A stretch of DNA of 64,000 nt from Monarcha castaneiventris obscurior (GCA_026261815.1 JAMPIT010000493.1:5411501-5475500); one strand, 5' to 3'; numbered from the stretch's first letter, positions 34,766 through 47,545 are shown. Numbers and translations are program-made. The notes: generated by a model from the letters alone, not told the origin.

Positions 34766-35862
34766 TGCATTGGTTTGGCATGGCCCGGTTTTAGGTAGCT
34801 GGGGGGGCCACAAAGATGGGTCCTGTGAGGAAGCTGCTGGAAGATTCCCACCATGTCTGGCAGAGCTGGCTGATGGCTCTGAGGATGGACATGATGCTGG
34901 CCTAACCTGGGCCAATGAGAGAGGTTGGTAACGCCTCTGTGATGACATATTTAAGAAGAAAATCAAAACAAAGTCACAAGATTTTGGATTCTAGTCAGAG
35001 AAGAGGAGGAGGTGAGAACATGTGAGGGAAAACAACATGGAGACACCAAGGTCAGTGAAGAAGGAGGGGGAGGAGGTGCTCCAGGCGCCAGAGCCGAGAT
35101 TCCTCTGCAGGCCGTGGTGAGACCATGGTGAAGCAGCTGTGCCCCTGCAGCCCCTGGGCCCGCAGAGATCCACCCGCAGCCCCTGGGCCCGCAGAGATCC
35201 ACCCGCAGCCCCTGGGGGAGGTGCCCGTGCCAGAGCGGGTGGGTGCCTGGAGGAGGCTGTGATCCAGTGGCAGACCCGGTGGAGAGAGAGGGCCCAGCTT
35301 CCAGGCAGGAGCAGCCTGGCCTTGGAGGGCTGCACCCCGTGGAAAGAGAGAGCCACGGCACAGCAGTTTTGGGAGGGCTGCGTGCCCGTGGCAGGGCTCA
35401 CGCTGCAGCAGGGGCGGTGTGGCTGCTGCTCCTGAGAGGGGACCCACGCTGGGGAAGCTCATGGAGAACTGTGTCCCGTGGGAGGGACCCCACGGCCTCA
35501 CAGGGGAAGGACTCCTGTCCCGGAGCAGCAGAAGGAGATCTCGGTGCTGGACTGACCAAACCCCCGTGCCCTGTCTCCCTGCGCTGTCGGTGGGAAGGAG
35601 GGAGGGGCTGGGGGGAGGAAGGTGTTCTTAGGGCTTATTTTACTTCTCATTATCCTCCTCTGATTCTGTTAGTAATAAATTCACTTTGTAACTTCAGTTA
35701 AACCTGTTTTGCCCTTGGACTGTTTCTCTGGGTCCTTATCTCACTCATGAAGCATTCGTTAATTTTTTTTTCTTTCTCCCTCCTCTACCCAGCTGTGGCA
35801 GGGGAGGGTGAGTGAGTGGCTCTTGTGGGTGCCTGGTGCTGGGAGAGTGTCAAGCCACGACA
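34766..35862 (+). mobile_element. solo LTR of an ERVL-type endogenous retrovirus
   Basis: A 1,097-base element begins TGCATTGG and ends CACGACA, the TG...CA ends of an LTR. It is flanked by GGATC (34761-34765) and GGGTC (35863-35867), a 5-base target duplication with one change, as expected of ERVL-type integration. The body matches, from my knowledge, a long LTR family common in passerine birds: a 'CATATTTAAGAAG' TATA region near 34947, a GC-rich block with internal repeats, and an AATAAA signal at 35674-35679 followed by a T-rich tail. No gag, pol or env sequence adjoins it, so it arose by recombination between two LTRs. The open frames inside are by-products of its repeats. Confidence 0.85.
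35148..35218 (+). repeat. 29-bp tandem repeat inside the LTR
   Basis: Two exact 29-base copies beginning CAGCCCCTGGGCCCGCAG (35148-35176 and 35177-35205) are followed by a partial third. Such variable GC-rich repeats are typical of this LTR family. Confidence 0.9.
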
Positions 35863-35951
35863 GGGTCATTCTCAGCAAATGCTGGGGTGCTTGGAGAGCC
35901 CAGGGAACTTGGGACAGGAGTTAGAGCTGCCACTGCAAAACCCATCTGGAA

Positions 35952-36062
35952 TCTGCCTTAAAAAGAAACAACAACAAAAACCACCACAACCCCCTCAAAA
36001 CAACAACAACAATAAAAAGAAAAATCAAAACAAACGAACAGACAAAATCCCCACCAAAGCCC
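35952..36062 (+). repeat. A/C-rich low-complexity tract
   Basis: Runs of AAC, AAAAC and CCAC units, about 110 bases, beginning some 90 bases after the LTR. It contains no element I can name. Confidence 0.8.
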
Positions 36063-36526
36063 CCAGTAGAAAGCCAGAGAAACTGCCTCCAACTCTTGGG
36101 CCAGGACAAAGCCTTGGAGCAGCAGGAGTGCCCATTCTCAGCATCACCACCACTTCTCTCCCCCTAGAGCAGCTGAGCGACTTTGCTTCCTGCAGGGATC
36201 CTCTGGAACCATCTAGCTTTTCCCATGCTAGGCCACATCTTGCAGGGTTGTAGCTGTATTACTGGTACACAAAAACCAAAATTTGCACCCCTCTACCTGT
36301 TTTCCTCCCAACCTCCTCTTCCAGCTGTTCTCCCCCTCACTATCTGCATATTCTGTTCGTCTCTGCTGTTTCTAATAGCTTCTATCCATGCCAAGTCCCA
36401 TCCTACTCAGCTCTCATTAAACCCCAGACCTTGTGCAGAGCTTTTCTGCATTGATCTCCCAGCCAGCTTTTGTCTCTTCGACATCTAGGTTCTCTTTGTT
36501 TGTGCTTTTCTCTCTGGATCTGGGAA

Positions 36527-36592
36527 TTATTCTGCTTCTGTTGATGCATGGATCCAGGCCCTGATATCTTGTTGAACTCGGTGGGATCTCTT
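36527..36592 (-). CDS. candidate gene B, terminal exon (tentative)
   Basis: On the minus strand, after a modest acceptor (CTTCACCTGCCAAGCAG), 21 codons read KRSHRVQQDIRAWIHASTEA and one more residue, then TAA. It starts in phase 0, matching the phase-0 donor of the exon at 37439. No close polyadenylation signal was found to its left, so the end of the gene is unresolved. Confidence 0.2.
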   Translation of the reverse strand, partial: KRSHRVQQDIRAWIHASTEAE

Positions 36593-37438
36593 CTGCTTGG
36601 CAGGTGAAGTGGTGGGTATGACTGCTCCCTGCATCAGCAGCACCCAGGGTGTTGCAAAGGCCCTGAGAGGCTGATGTGTATCTCAAGCAGTAGGAAACTT
36701 ATCCTCTGCTAGACATTGGCTTGAGAGAGGCATTATCCCTGTCAGATACCAGCTCCAGGAGACATTTTCCATGGCATTCCTGCCCAGGAATAGATCCTGA
36801 CTTCATCTAACAGAGAAGCTGATTGTACAAGACTGTGCTGCTCACTGGAGAATGGCATGGCCAGAGCAAACGGCATGGGGTGACCACTGCCATACCTGTG
36901 GTGTTCTACCTGCTCCTGCTCATTTTCTGATGGCATGTTTTGTTCTCCTGATGCCTCAGATCAGTATCTCAATAAAAAGCTTTGGATCTGAGCAGCCCCT
37001 TCCAGCAGCAAGTGCTCCCCCAGGAGTACAAGGGGTCCCGGAACGCGTGCACCAAGTGGATCTTTTATTTGGGAAACAAAAGATATTGACTATTTATAAA
37101 CCTCGGCTTAGAGCAAGGCAAGGCCAGCAGGAAAAAAACACCACCATGGGTGAGTGAAGGTGCTTAGTGAGGAGTAGGGCATTGCGGGTTTTCAGCCCTG
37201 AATTACAGGGCAGCAGTGAGCAAGTGGCTTTGCCTTTTCTTTTTTGCCTCCTACTGGTTTAGTCTGGAGGCATTTCAGCAGCCACTTTCTCCTGTTATAT
37301 GGTGATGAAACCCTGAGCTCAAGAACTGAGATCTGCTGTCTGGCATCAGAGCAATACAAGTGACAATAAAAGAAACAAAATAGTGGTGAGTCAGGCTGGT
37401 TTTCACTTGGAAAAACATCAGTTATCCTTATTACTCAC

Positions 37439-37726
37439 CAGCTCTGTCGTCTCCTCCGGGGGACTCTGCTGGCCACCATTGAGGTTGCAGCTGTAGGGAG
37501 GCTGTATTTTGCTCAGGTCCTCCTGCAAAAGGTCCTCCCAGGGGTTCTGGAAGATTGGTGGTTGCATACCCACATCAACAGGACCAGGAATATAAGGAGC
37601 CTTTTTGCAGAGCAAAAGCCTTTTAGCAGCTAAGCCCAGTGGAACCACAAGGCTGAAGAAGTGACATAGCATGGAGAGGCCACAGCCCATGGTGGGATGA
37701 GCAATCCTTGAGGCCCACATCTTCAC
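37439..37726 (-). CDS. candidate gene B, membrane-protein-like exon
   Basis: A 288-base minus-strand exon. It has an excellent acceptor (CCTCTGTTTCTTTCCCCCCAG, quoted from its last part) and an excellent donor (GAGCTG before GTGAGTAAT), and it is open throughout. Its 96 codons include two in-frame Met: MWAS at codon 3 and MGCG at codon 13. A hydrophobic segment (LSMLCHFFSLVVPLGLAA) is followed by basic KRLLLCKK, then a Pro-rich acidic stretch (NPWEDLLQEDLSKIQPPYS). This looks like a short single-pass membrane protein with a cytoplasmic tail. I recognise no family. Upstream exons, if any, lie to the right and were not found. The splice sites and length make it better supported than a random frame, but it still needs transcript evidence. 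Confidence 0.45.
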
Positions 37727-37729
37727 CTG

Positions 37730-40700
37730 GGGGGAAAGAAACAGAGGAGGGAGCCTGGAGGGGGGCCACCCTGGCCCTGAGGCTGGCTGAGGTCACCCAT
37801 GGGCTCCTGAGCCATGGCTCTGTTGTGCCCCACAGAACATCATCAACACAGCCCTGATGCATCCAAAACACAGACAAGTGGCCAAGTCCAGCTGGAAGTT
37901 GATTCCTGCTACTGAGATTTGTATTTATTAATTTGTAGCCCACTTGCTTTCTTTTGGCACCGTTTTTCTCTGCAAGTGAAAAATTTCCCCTGAATCACTG
38001 CATGTTATTTCTACTTGTCAAGATAAAGGTTAATGAAATACCAGTAACTGCATCACAAATCCAGCTCCATATCTATCCAGGATTTTATATGGCAAGTTAT
38101 ACTGCACAGCCTGTTCTTAGAAAAGGCTGTGATTAAAAAAACCAAAACTGTCAGAGGTCAAGAAATTCATGGTTAGAGCAGCATAGCCTCTGCCCTTCAC
38201 TCCTCACATCTCGCCTGCAGGACAAGGAATAAAAAACCTCCTGGAACTGGCACAAGCCAGTGGGGGACGAGATTTCCTCCAACACACAAGATTCTGCAGG
38301 ACTGTGGTATTTTAACAACATTTTCCTTTGCAAATGTTGCCTGCATCTGGATATTGGTTACTTGGATATTTATACACTATGTAAATAATATATAAATACA
38401 CAAATGCCATAGAATCATAGAGCGTCTTGAGTTGGAAAAGATCAAGTCCTATAAATATATATAGAATTTAGAAGCAACGTAATGCTATAATTGACATATA
38501 TCTGTCTTCAAAGAGATTTGCACCAGAGAGAATTTTACATACTTGCTGCAGAGAGATTTTCATGCCACAAACATGAAACCACCAGGACTAGCTGAAGGAC
38601 ATTCTGTGCCCAGGGACTGGGGAGCTGAGACCAATTTTACTGCTGCAAACACCCCTTCAAGATCCACTGGCACAGCCTCACTCCCCATGTTAAACACTTG
38701 GAAAAACAGAAGATGCCCCCATCCAGCAGCAGTTGGGGCACGTGAGGTTTCAGGAAGGAAGGGAGGAGCTGCTTTGTTTTCTTCCTAGGGAAGGCCATCG
38801 ATGGGATGAGTGTCAGGAGCTGCCATTTGGGATGAGTCAGGAGATTGGCATGGGGTGGTTTGCATTAATACCGGCTTGAACACATGCCAGAGAGGATTTC
38901 CAAAATTCACAGCCAGTTATTTCTTGTCACAGAGTTAAGAGATCCTATAGCCTGTTCTTCCACTCCGAGGCATACAATCAAAAGCCTGCAGAGATTATTC
39001 TGAGAAGGTTTGTTTGTTCTGTAAATTTGTACTTAAAATCTTGAATACGGATGACTGTTTGAAGAAAAAACCCAAAAACTTCTAACAGAGCAAACCCTCT
39101 CACAGAGAATCTTATCCCTCCTTGGAGGTGGATTAAAAAGCATTGTTATGAAATCCAGTGCAGATTTTATTATGGGCTAAATCAAAATGCTTTGGAGTTT
39201 TTGGAATTCAGATCTAAAGTTCAGCGTTTCAGCCCATATGCTCCATATAAAAGTAAGATAAAGGAAAGGATGTACTTTTTCTTCCTTTTGATGTGCAAAG
39301 ATTCAGATGAAATGCTTCCTTTCCAATTTGCTTTTTCAGTAGAAATTCACTAGAGATCCTATCAACATGAAATACCTTGTGAAGCCCGAGGGGCTCCTGA
39401 AATGATGGATGACATCAAGAGCCAAAAGGACATGTACAAAGTGTCTGCAGAAAGAGATCCTTAATCACTCAGTGAAGCCTGTTGATTTGTTGCCAACTGC
39501 TTAACTTAAAGCTTGTGTTGTCATATATCTAACTTTAAAATTTAATGAACCAGTTGGAGAAAGGAAATCTCTGTTAAAAAATTCAGTCCTGTTGCTTCAG
39601 CTGCAGTGTGAGCAATAACACACCTCATTGGATGCCCTCGGAAAGTCCCTCGTTGAAACAGTAGCACCAGATGAGATCTAATTTTCCTAATATTTGTAGA
39701 CTACAGGGCAAGAAGGAAAATATTTGAGATTTAATGTATTCCTGAAGAATAGGTAAAAAAAACCAGACCAACACAACAGTGAAAGCAGCTCCCCAGTTTA
39801 TATGCTAGACGTCTTTCATTTACAAGTATTTTACTGCTGAAATTGAATGTCAATATTATTTTTCTTTTTTTAAAAAAATTTGCCCACTAGATGGCTGTAA
39901 TTGTTATGGCTGTGCTTAATTTTTGGTATCAAATTCCCATCTTTAAAAAAATCTGTTCTTCCTTTTTCTTATTCTCCAGCACACATTCTCACTCTCCAAG
40001 GCAATGTTTGAAACGATGCGATCAACACCTTGGAAATTTCAGCTGTTTATAGGAAGTCTAGGTGTTCAAAATGGCCACTGCAATGGGCTTGTATCACATC
40101 TAAGGCACAGAAATCCACCACCGTTTTGAAAGATAAAGTGGGAATTCATTTTTCATTATTGAAAGAAATACTTTTTTTTGCTATTACAGGGAACGATCAA
40201 AGACTCGAAGCCCTTCAGAAAGACTTTCCAGTAGCGTGGCATTTAATGCAAGCAGCTTGTGATTACTGTTGGAGTACAAAAACATTGTAAATTTGATGAA
40301 GGAGAGCCCAGGAGGCAGGATTGAGCATCTCCCGCGTCCTAGATTTAGCAGAGGAGCTGATGTGAAAAAGAAGCAGGATCTGCTGGAAGGAAAGCTCAAA
40401 TGATGTATCACAGGGAATACAATTTCCCTGCTATTTGCATGGGCTCTAGTCCAGGAGCAGCAGTGGGTCTGGATAGTGGATTTGCAAAGTGTTTGCTGGC
40501 TGTGGTTCCTCATGGCTGCAGTTTTCCAGAAGATCCACCCAAAGGGAATAACCGCATAGGCCCAGGTACAAAAGACTTTCCCCGTTCAGCCAGCAGGCAG
40601 GGCACTGATGCTTCCTCTGAACAGAAAGGCCTGAATATAGACATCTACATGTCTTTGGCAGCTCTTCACTGCAGGATATGAAAAGGGAACTGCCTGTCTC

Positions 40701-42639
40701 CTTTTTAAAGCCAAATGCAAGTTTTAAGCAGCATGCAGAGATATTTGTAGGAACTCTCCCCCAAGCATGAGCCAGTACGGAATCACCGAGGCATTGCTGC
40801 AGCCCCTCAGGCACAGTGCATGGTGCTGCCAGCAGCACATAAATCTGCCCTTAATGGGAATTACTTCATTTTCAATGAGGAGTTTGCCCCCAGTCAGCAC
40901 TGCACCAAAGGGGTGATCAGGGGCCACCAGGTTTCTTAAGACTTAAGTACCAACTTCATTAAGTGTCTCTGAAGAGGGTTTGTTCAGCTGGAGTGAGAGC
41001 AGCTCGGTCGGGGCAGTGCCTGTGCCTCACCTAAAATCATCCCCCCACGCAGCACTGAGCTCTGTGGATCATCTGGAAGAGAAGAGAGAGCACCTCTGGC
41101 AAAGGAAGTGCTATGATAAGATTTGATTCAGAGAAATTCAGGACTGCTGTAGTGCACCAGTTTAATACCAGTCAAGTAGATAATTTCACTTATTACTCGC
41201 TCTTCTAGAAATACCATGCCAAGGTGCTCAGAAGGCCCAGCTGCAGTCAGACCAGAGCATCCCCCTGCTCTACCTGGATTTCTTCCTAATTCAGTAGAAC
41301 TGAGCGCTCTCTTTCTGTGTAGGCACAAGTAGATCCATGCCAGCACGTGGGTCCCATGTGCTGTGTGTTTGTCAGCCAGAGGCTGGGCACAGTCACTGCC
41401 CCACTTGATCAGCTCCAGGAGTTGTCCCCAGCCCCACCTTGACCCAGCTGTCTTATCATGGTGGGTGTGGAGTCTGGTTTGCCTTCAGTCTTTTCCTGGC
41501 ACATGCAAATCCAGCCTACCTGGATATTTAAATCAAGTTCATTGTCATGGTAGCTGAACACCTTATAAAGGGATGTTAATCAAGAAAGTATAATGAGCCT
41601 TCAAATTCCCCTAAGTTGTAAGTAAGGACAAAGTGCTCAAGTAAAACATCTCTCATTCTAAATGGGTCCTTATTTCTAAGTCTTCTACATCCACAAAACA
41701 GGGTAAAGTAAACACGGAGACAAATGGATGAAAAAAGCTAAGTACTCCTCAGGAAGACGGACATCTGTTTTACCCTTTCTTCCTATTCCCTTCAAAGCAA
41801 TTCCTGCCATCATCCTGTGAAACAATCTGAATAAGTTCCTGGAACTCAAGACACTTCTTTGAGATCTTCTGACTCACCAACTTTTCTGTTTTCCTGTGTC
41901 TACAGTGAATCTTGCTGAACAGGTTGAACCAAAATGATCTTCTTGCAAACATTCTGCAAATAGATCAATGCCATATCCTGTATCAAATGTCCTGCCTGGA
42001 GCCCACTGAATAAATGGATGTCTTTGCTATAAAATTATAAACCAGAACTTCATGTGGCATCATACCCATATAGATTTAAAATAATTTAGCTTTCAGCAAA
42101 GAGTTTTCAGCATTGCAATAAGAGCAGTATAAATAGCCACAGTCTCTGAGCATTGCAAAGGACAGGGATTAAGGTCAGCAGCCACACTGCAGTGGTTTGC
42201 CTTTGAAGACTGTCTGGAGCAGACTGTGGAAGGTGCAGGGCACCTGGGGCTCCCATTCAACTGTGATGAGGTTGGGGATGCCTTGTATTTCCTGATAATC
42301 ACTCTGGATGGATTTGATCAAGAAACAGATGTGTGGAAACCTGCAAGATGCTTTCGAATAACAGAAGCTCTCTTGTAGAGAGGATGAGGCTGGTTCAAGA
42401 CCACGGCACCTGCTCCTGCATGGAGCAAAGTTCCCTCCTTGTTCCATGTTGTCCCAGTGGAGCACAGCTTCTCACCAGCTCACCTGCGCAAAGGAAACCC
42501 CACACCACAGGGGTTTGCTGGGTAAACAACGAGTCACTCCTAAGATACCAGCACTGGAGAGAAATAGAGGAAGAGCTGCAATGGGTGCTCCTCATCCCAT
42601 TTGGCTCACCCCAGGATGATGTTTGGGTATTGGGTATAT
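37730..42639. other. intergenic, little recognised
   Basis: Unique AT-rich sequence with one short CR1 end near 38.4 kb. Open frames on both strands at 40400-40838 overlap each other and cannot both be real. I support neither. Confidence 0.45.
38408..38450 (-). mobile_element. short CR1 LINE 3' end
   Basis: CATAGAATCATAGAGCGTCT followed by TGAGTTGGAAAAGATCAAG is the complement of a CR1 3' terminus. Only about 40 bases of the element were inserted or survive. Confidence 0.8.
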
Positions 42640-42896
42640 TTAAAGCTGACAGCAGGCAGGTTTAGATTAGGTACAAAGAGGAAATTCTTCCCGGTGAGGG
42701 TGGCGAGGCCCTGGCCCTTCTCTGGATTGTCCAGAGAAGCTGTGGCTGCCCCATCCCTGGAAGTATTCCAGGTCAGGTTGGATGGGGCTTGGAGCAGCCT
42801 GGTCTGGTAGAAGGTGTCTCTACCCATGGCAGGGGGTTGGAACTGGACAAGTGTTAAGGTCGCTCCCAGCCCAAGTCATTTTATGAGTCTCTTTGG
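42640..42896 (+). mobile_element. CR1 LINE 3' fragment
   Basis: This copy is in plus orientation. It reads 'AGGAAATTCTTCCCGGTGAGG', 'TGGCTGCCCCATCCCTGGAAG' and 'GTTGGATGGGGCTTGGAGCAGCC' (quoted in part), ending near 'ATTTTATGAGTCT', the degraded 3' repeat. It is a standard 5'-truncated avian CR1. Confidence 0.92.
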
Positions 42897-43869
42897 GAGA
42901 CTGACACACATAAGATGCTGAAATACATTCGGGTACCCCAGAGAATATTCTGAATTGTGCTAGAGATAGCTCAGAGTCAGAGCTGGAGGAAGCCATGAAG
43001 GCTGAGAGCACCCCTGGTGGGTCAGATGGCTGCTCACTTTCCCAGGCTGAGATGTGCTCGCTCAGGAGCCAGAGCCCCCACGGTCAGGGGGAGGCTCTGC
43101 TCGACATCCCTGTTGTCAGATGGGCTTTGGGGTGGGTCACATGCTTTTGGAGAAGGGACTCTGTCACCTTCATTAGTCTTATCTGGGAATTGCTCTGAAA
43201 CAAAGCATTTTGTGAGCCCGAACAAAAACACTGGGGAGCACTCAGCAGCGAATTCTTTCGCATGCTGCCTTTTTGTTTTGTATGATTTCCAACGTTTTTG
43301 GCAAAAACATTTCCTCTGACTGTTTTCCTTCTAGAAACCGCCTTCTTCCAGACAGGGCTGCTCTGCCACTGTTTAGCTGGGTAGACACGGGGCTATTTAA
43401 AACACAGAGCTGGAACATTGGCAAAACACTTGTCTCATTCCAAGACAAGCAGGGAAGGGGAGAGTGCGCATCGCCGGGTGCAACCTTGCTTGTCCTCGGG
43501 AGGTTTGTGCCTGCGTCATGCCGATTTGTGCTGAATTTAAGGCTTCTGAGGATGAAGTCTGTGGCAAAATCTGACAAGATTTTTTAGAAGCTGCTAGTTC
43601 ACAGCTTTGAGTATTTATGATTTTTGGCTGCCAGCTCTCACACACGTTACGGTCAGCAGTTTAATTATTTACCAAGCTCTGTACAGCACCGTTCAAGCAG
43701 CAACCATCAAATCTGACGTTTTGATAATGAGAGGGTAATTGGGTTATTTTTTTTTTCTTCCCCTCCCACCAGCTCCAACCCCCTATTCTGCTGGGAGATG
43801 CAGAGTCATAGTTCTGCTGGCTTGGCTTCCCGCCACCTCGCTGCTCCTTTAAAACCCCATACCTCCCAT

Positions 43870-44010
43870 TGAAGGAACTCGGTGTCCTGTTCGCCAGGAG
43901 GACGTCAATGTTTCTATGGAAACTCTTCCCAAAGATTCTCGCTCCGCGCTGCCGCTGCTGCGTATTGTATGACCGGCTTTGTACGCTGCAATTCATTATC
44001 CAGGCTGTGA
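43870..44010. promoter_or_regulatory. CpG-retaining patch with RFX-like site
   Basis: About ten CpGs in 140 bases of otherwise CpG-poor DNA. At 43910-43923, GTTTCTATGGAAAC is a palindrome-like match to the RFX X-box (GTTGCCATGGCAAC) with three differences. It may be an enhancer or a remnant promoter. No transcript signal was found. Confidence 0.3.
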
Positions 44011-44050
44011 CGAAAAGGGAGCAGCTTTCTGCCCAAAGGGAAAAAGCATT

Positions 44051-44070
44051 AAAAAAAAAAAAAAAAAAAA
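44051..44070 (+). repeat. poly(A) run
   Basis: 20 consecutive A. No retrocopied gene or SINE body was recognised upstream. Confidence 0.9.
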
Positions 44071-46037
44071 GACTCAAAACACTAATCCCCCCCTCCACCA
44101 CCTTAATATTAATAAAATAAGCCACTAAAACTGAAGGCACTAAAGCTGTTTGGCATTTGAACTATGAATGGAATCTGCTCCCCTGTGCTCCTTGCAGTGA
44201 AAAATACCATTTCCTGAGTAATTAGCTCAGCTGAAGAAGCTTATAAATTCTTCGTAAGGTCCTTTCTCCTTCTGAGTAGTGAGGACAAAATTTTCCACCT
44301 CTCACAATTACAGTCTCGATGATGGATGAGTGTCACGTAGGTAACAAATGTGCCTGAGCAGCAACCCTGTGCATGAACTGCGTGGAGAACAGAGGAGGCT
44401 CCAACCCAGGTTCAGATTTTGCATTTGAATTAATATTTGCAAAGGGGATGCAGAATTAATAGGCTGAAGGACGATTCACATTAATTTCTCATTTGCCTCA
44501 ATAACAGGAAATCTCTGGGACCAGCAGAGAATGTGGTGATGAGGTTCACGTACATGTCCCTTACTAATGATGTCCAAAGGTGGCCAGATTACTCACCCCA
44601 CTGCAGATGAACTCCAGGTATTACGTACTAGACAGGTAAAAGGGTCTAGATTTTGTTCCCACCTCTATCACAGGTTTGCTGTTATTTTGTATTCAGACAT
44701 CACTGTCAACTTCGAAAATCTGAATTCCTAGGTGCTGCTCTGAAGGAGCCCAGAACCCGATTTTCTTGACTTCCACTGGATCACTGGTGGGCTCTTGGCC
44801 CCTCAGGCAATCAGATTTCAGGTGCCCCAAAGCATATACCTCAAACCCAAGGTGCTCAACGTGTGACACTTGCAGAAAGACAACTCCTTAACCCAGCAGA
44901 ACTCTGAGATATGAAGAAAAACATTACACTCATCTACTATGCTGGGAACCAGCACTGAGTAAAAACCTGAGTAAAGATGAGGATGAGAGGAGACAAGTAT
45001 TTTATTTTTAAACCTTATGAATTTCTGAGTAGTTCTGCTTTGTCGCTTTCCTAGGGAGGAAGGCATGGGTTGGGCAGATCAGAATTTCAAACTCTGCTCT
45101 CTCCCTGATACCACGCTAAAGGCTTGTATTACCTTTAATTGATGTTTCTGAGTGCATCCTCATTGATTTACTCCAGCCGTGCTCTTTATGTAGGGAACAT
45201 TCTATTCTCAGAGCAAAATCTAGACCCATGCAAACAATATAGATGTTTCCTGATAACATAATTTGGAAAGAGGAGATGTAATTACTGCCTATGCTGAATG
45301 CTCAGCATCTCTGTGCTTGCCAGAGCACTGCAAACCCATAACCCCTTTTGGAATCCATACAGGGAGAATACTCCCAAATCCTTCAATGTGGTTCTCATTT
45401 TGCCATTTCCATCTTATTAAATATGCTGGTCCTTGTGCCTTTGATTTTAAACTTCCTAAGGATAGCTCATGCTGAAATTATTTAGAAGGCTCTCAGAGGC
45501 TCTTAGATGAAATTCAGGGATCATTCCTGCGGAAATGTGTCTATTTGTGGAACAGAGGACAGCAGCAACTTGGGCATCTACTGCAGAGAAATGGGGAGGG
45601 GACCCAGCAAGTTCTCCTTGGAGTAACTTGTTCTTTTAAGAAGCACAACAAAGCAGACCCTTGTTGTTAAGGACTTCCCTTAAATACTTGAAGAGAACTC
45701 ATCTGACCTGTTCCAAAACCAGTCGGCTTGGCTGTGCATAGTCCAATTGCTGTGATTTAAAATTAGTAGTTGGAGTGCTTTTGTCTTCTAAATCATTCCA
45801 CAAGCACTGTGCTTCATTGTCTTATTTCTGATGGAAGGATATCCAGGGTGAGATGTTACAATTCCAATTTTCATCTCTAGGGTCAAATCTGTCTCAGTTC
45901 AGTAGTGCCTGGAAAGCACTGCTGTGCAGTGGGGTTTGATGTGAAATAAGCACAGGTCCCTCCATGGCACAGTCAATTGAGATCCACAGCACAGAAAAAT
46001 TATCTCTGTAATTTCTCCCTGTATCAGCTGCCTCAGG

Positions 46038-46069
46038 AAAAAATAAAATAAAATAATAAATAAATAATG
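46038..46069 (+). repeat. A/T simple repeat (AAAAT, AAAT units)
   Basis: Alternating AAAATA, ATAA and TAAA units over about 30 bases. It is short-unit low-complexity DNA. Confidence 0.85.
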
Positions 46070-47239
46070 ACTGAATTGGCCCTGAAGACTGAGTCACTCA
46101 TTTAGAGAGTGGTCCCTCCTGAACACTTTTCCACATAACGGTGCAAAGCCACCACATAATGGAACAATTCAGCTCCACTGACAGCCCTGGCTAAAATAGC
46201 CCCGGAGCAAGATAGGGAAGGTGTTGTAGGTCACTGCTGAGGTGCTTGGCAGGGCTGGCAGTGGGAACTGTGCCCACACTAAGAGTTTTTCAAATTACTT
46301 CAGCAAGACCAGAATTAGCTTGCAAGCCTGATGCAACAGTTCAGAGAGAAACGCTTTTGTATTTTGGATTCGTGTTCACCAGGTATCAGCTTCTCCCTGT
46401 GTTATGCAGCAGCAGCTTCATCGTTGACATCCATCATTAATGGTCAGGTATGGGTTGGATCTGGGACCCCTTGTCAGAAGAGAAGGTCCAACTCTCCAGC
46501 CTCTTTCTTTCCTGGGGTCTGATAGAGCCTGAATTTAATTTACCCTGTGATCCTGGCTAAAGACCAGCTATACATTAAAAGCATTTACTGCTTAAAATTC
46601 TTTAAGCATGGCCCTCAATAGGTTTTAAGAACAAGAAATACCCATTATAATTGTTTATCATTGTCTGAATTGGACATGAGGGAGCAGGAGTTGAGTTCAG
46701 CGACCATTGGGATTAAGAGAGAACAAGGAGACCACCTTCAAGGAAAGTAATAGACACCAAACACATTGTGAACAAGCAGAAAACACAGTCAAAGAGGGAC
46801 CAGTTGACAAAAATGAGGCTAAATACCACTGGTATTTAGCATTAATCTTTTTGTCTTTGTCTTGCTATGCGTCCTCCAAAATCTCATGTCTGGTGGGACT
46901 GGGCAACCCAGAGGGTTTGGTTTAAAACCAGTTCAGGTTAATTCTGCAGAATGAACATGGGTAAGGCTAAACCATATAGCTCATGACATAACAACATCAT
47001 TCTGTTCATGATAAGGAACCAAACTGAAGTTCAATTGGTTCAAAAAAAGCACCATTTCTAAGGCAGAACATCAGGCAAATCAATGACTGAGAGGAACTAG
47101 AGGTGAAAGTTGAGAAAAAGAGATATAAATACACTTACTTTTAAAGATTTTAATTTCAAGTCACAGAAAAGCCATTCGGTGTGTGTCCTGGGGTTTCTTT
47201 AAACAGGGAAAGAAGATTAAAATACTAATCTGTGCTGAT

Positions 47240-47545
47240 TTCCCTGTGCAGCAGCAAAAATGAGCGGGGCTCAAAAGACTGACCTATGAGAAAAGATTAA
47301 GAGCAACTAAATTTGTATAGCTTGGCTAAGCAACCACCACAAGGGACACACTGGCAGAGTGCAAAACCAGAGAAAATGGAGTATTATTTGGAAAGACAAC
47401 AGAGTCAGGGGATGAAAACTAAAGAAAGATCAGGCAGAATGGTAAAGTCTCTAAGACTCTGGTCTGTATTCTAAGGAATGAAAGCCACGATACTGCAAGC
47501 ATCTAAGTACAGGGATGAACTAGACACTGGTGTGAGGGTCGTTGG
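47240..47545 (+). mobile_element. possible ancient CR1-like fragment
   Basis: The order of weak matches resembles the 3' part of old CR1 copies in plus orientation. 'GAGAAAAGATTAAGAGCAACT' and 'TTTGTATAGCTTGGCTAAG' echo the young CR1 'gaaaggctgagagaactggg' and 'tttagcctggagaag' blocks. 'GGATGAACTAGACACTGGTG' near 47513 echoes 'gatggactagatgatc'. Divergence is high, and this is a judgement by eye. Confidence 0.3.

Noticed and set aside
34963..35701. Long frames on both strands
   Set aside because: They lie inside the solo LTR and reflect its GC-rich internal repeats, not a gene.
40400..40838. Opposed open frames of 93 and 130 codons, plus a small phase-bounded segment near 40526-40565
   Set aside because: Frames on both strands compete. 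The small segment has good splice-like ends but no partner exon.
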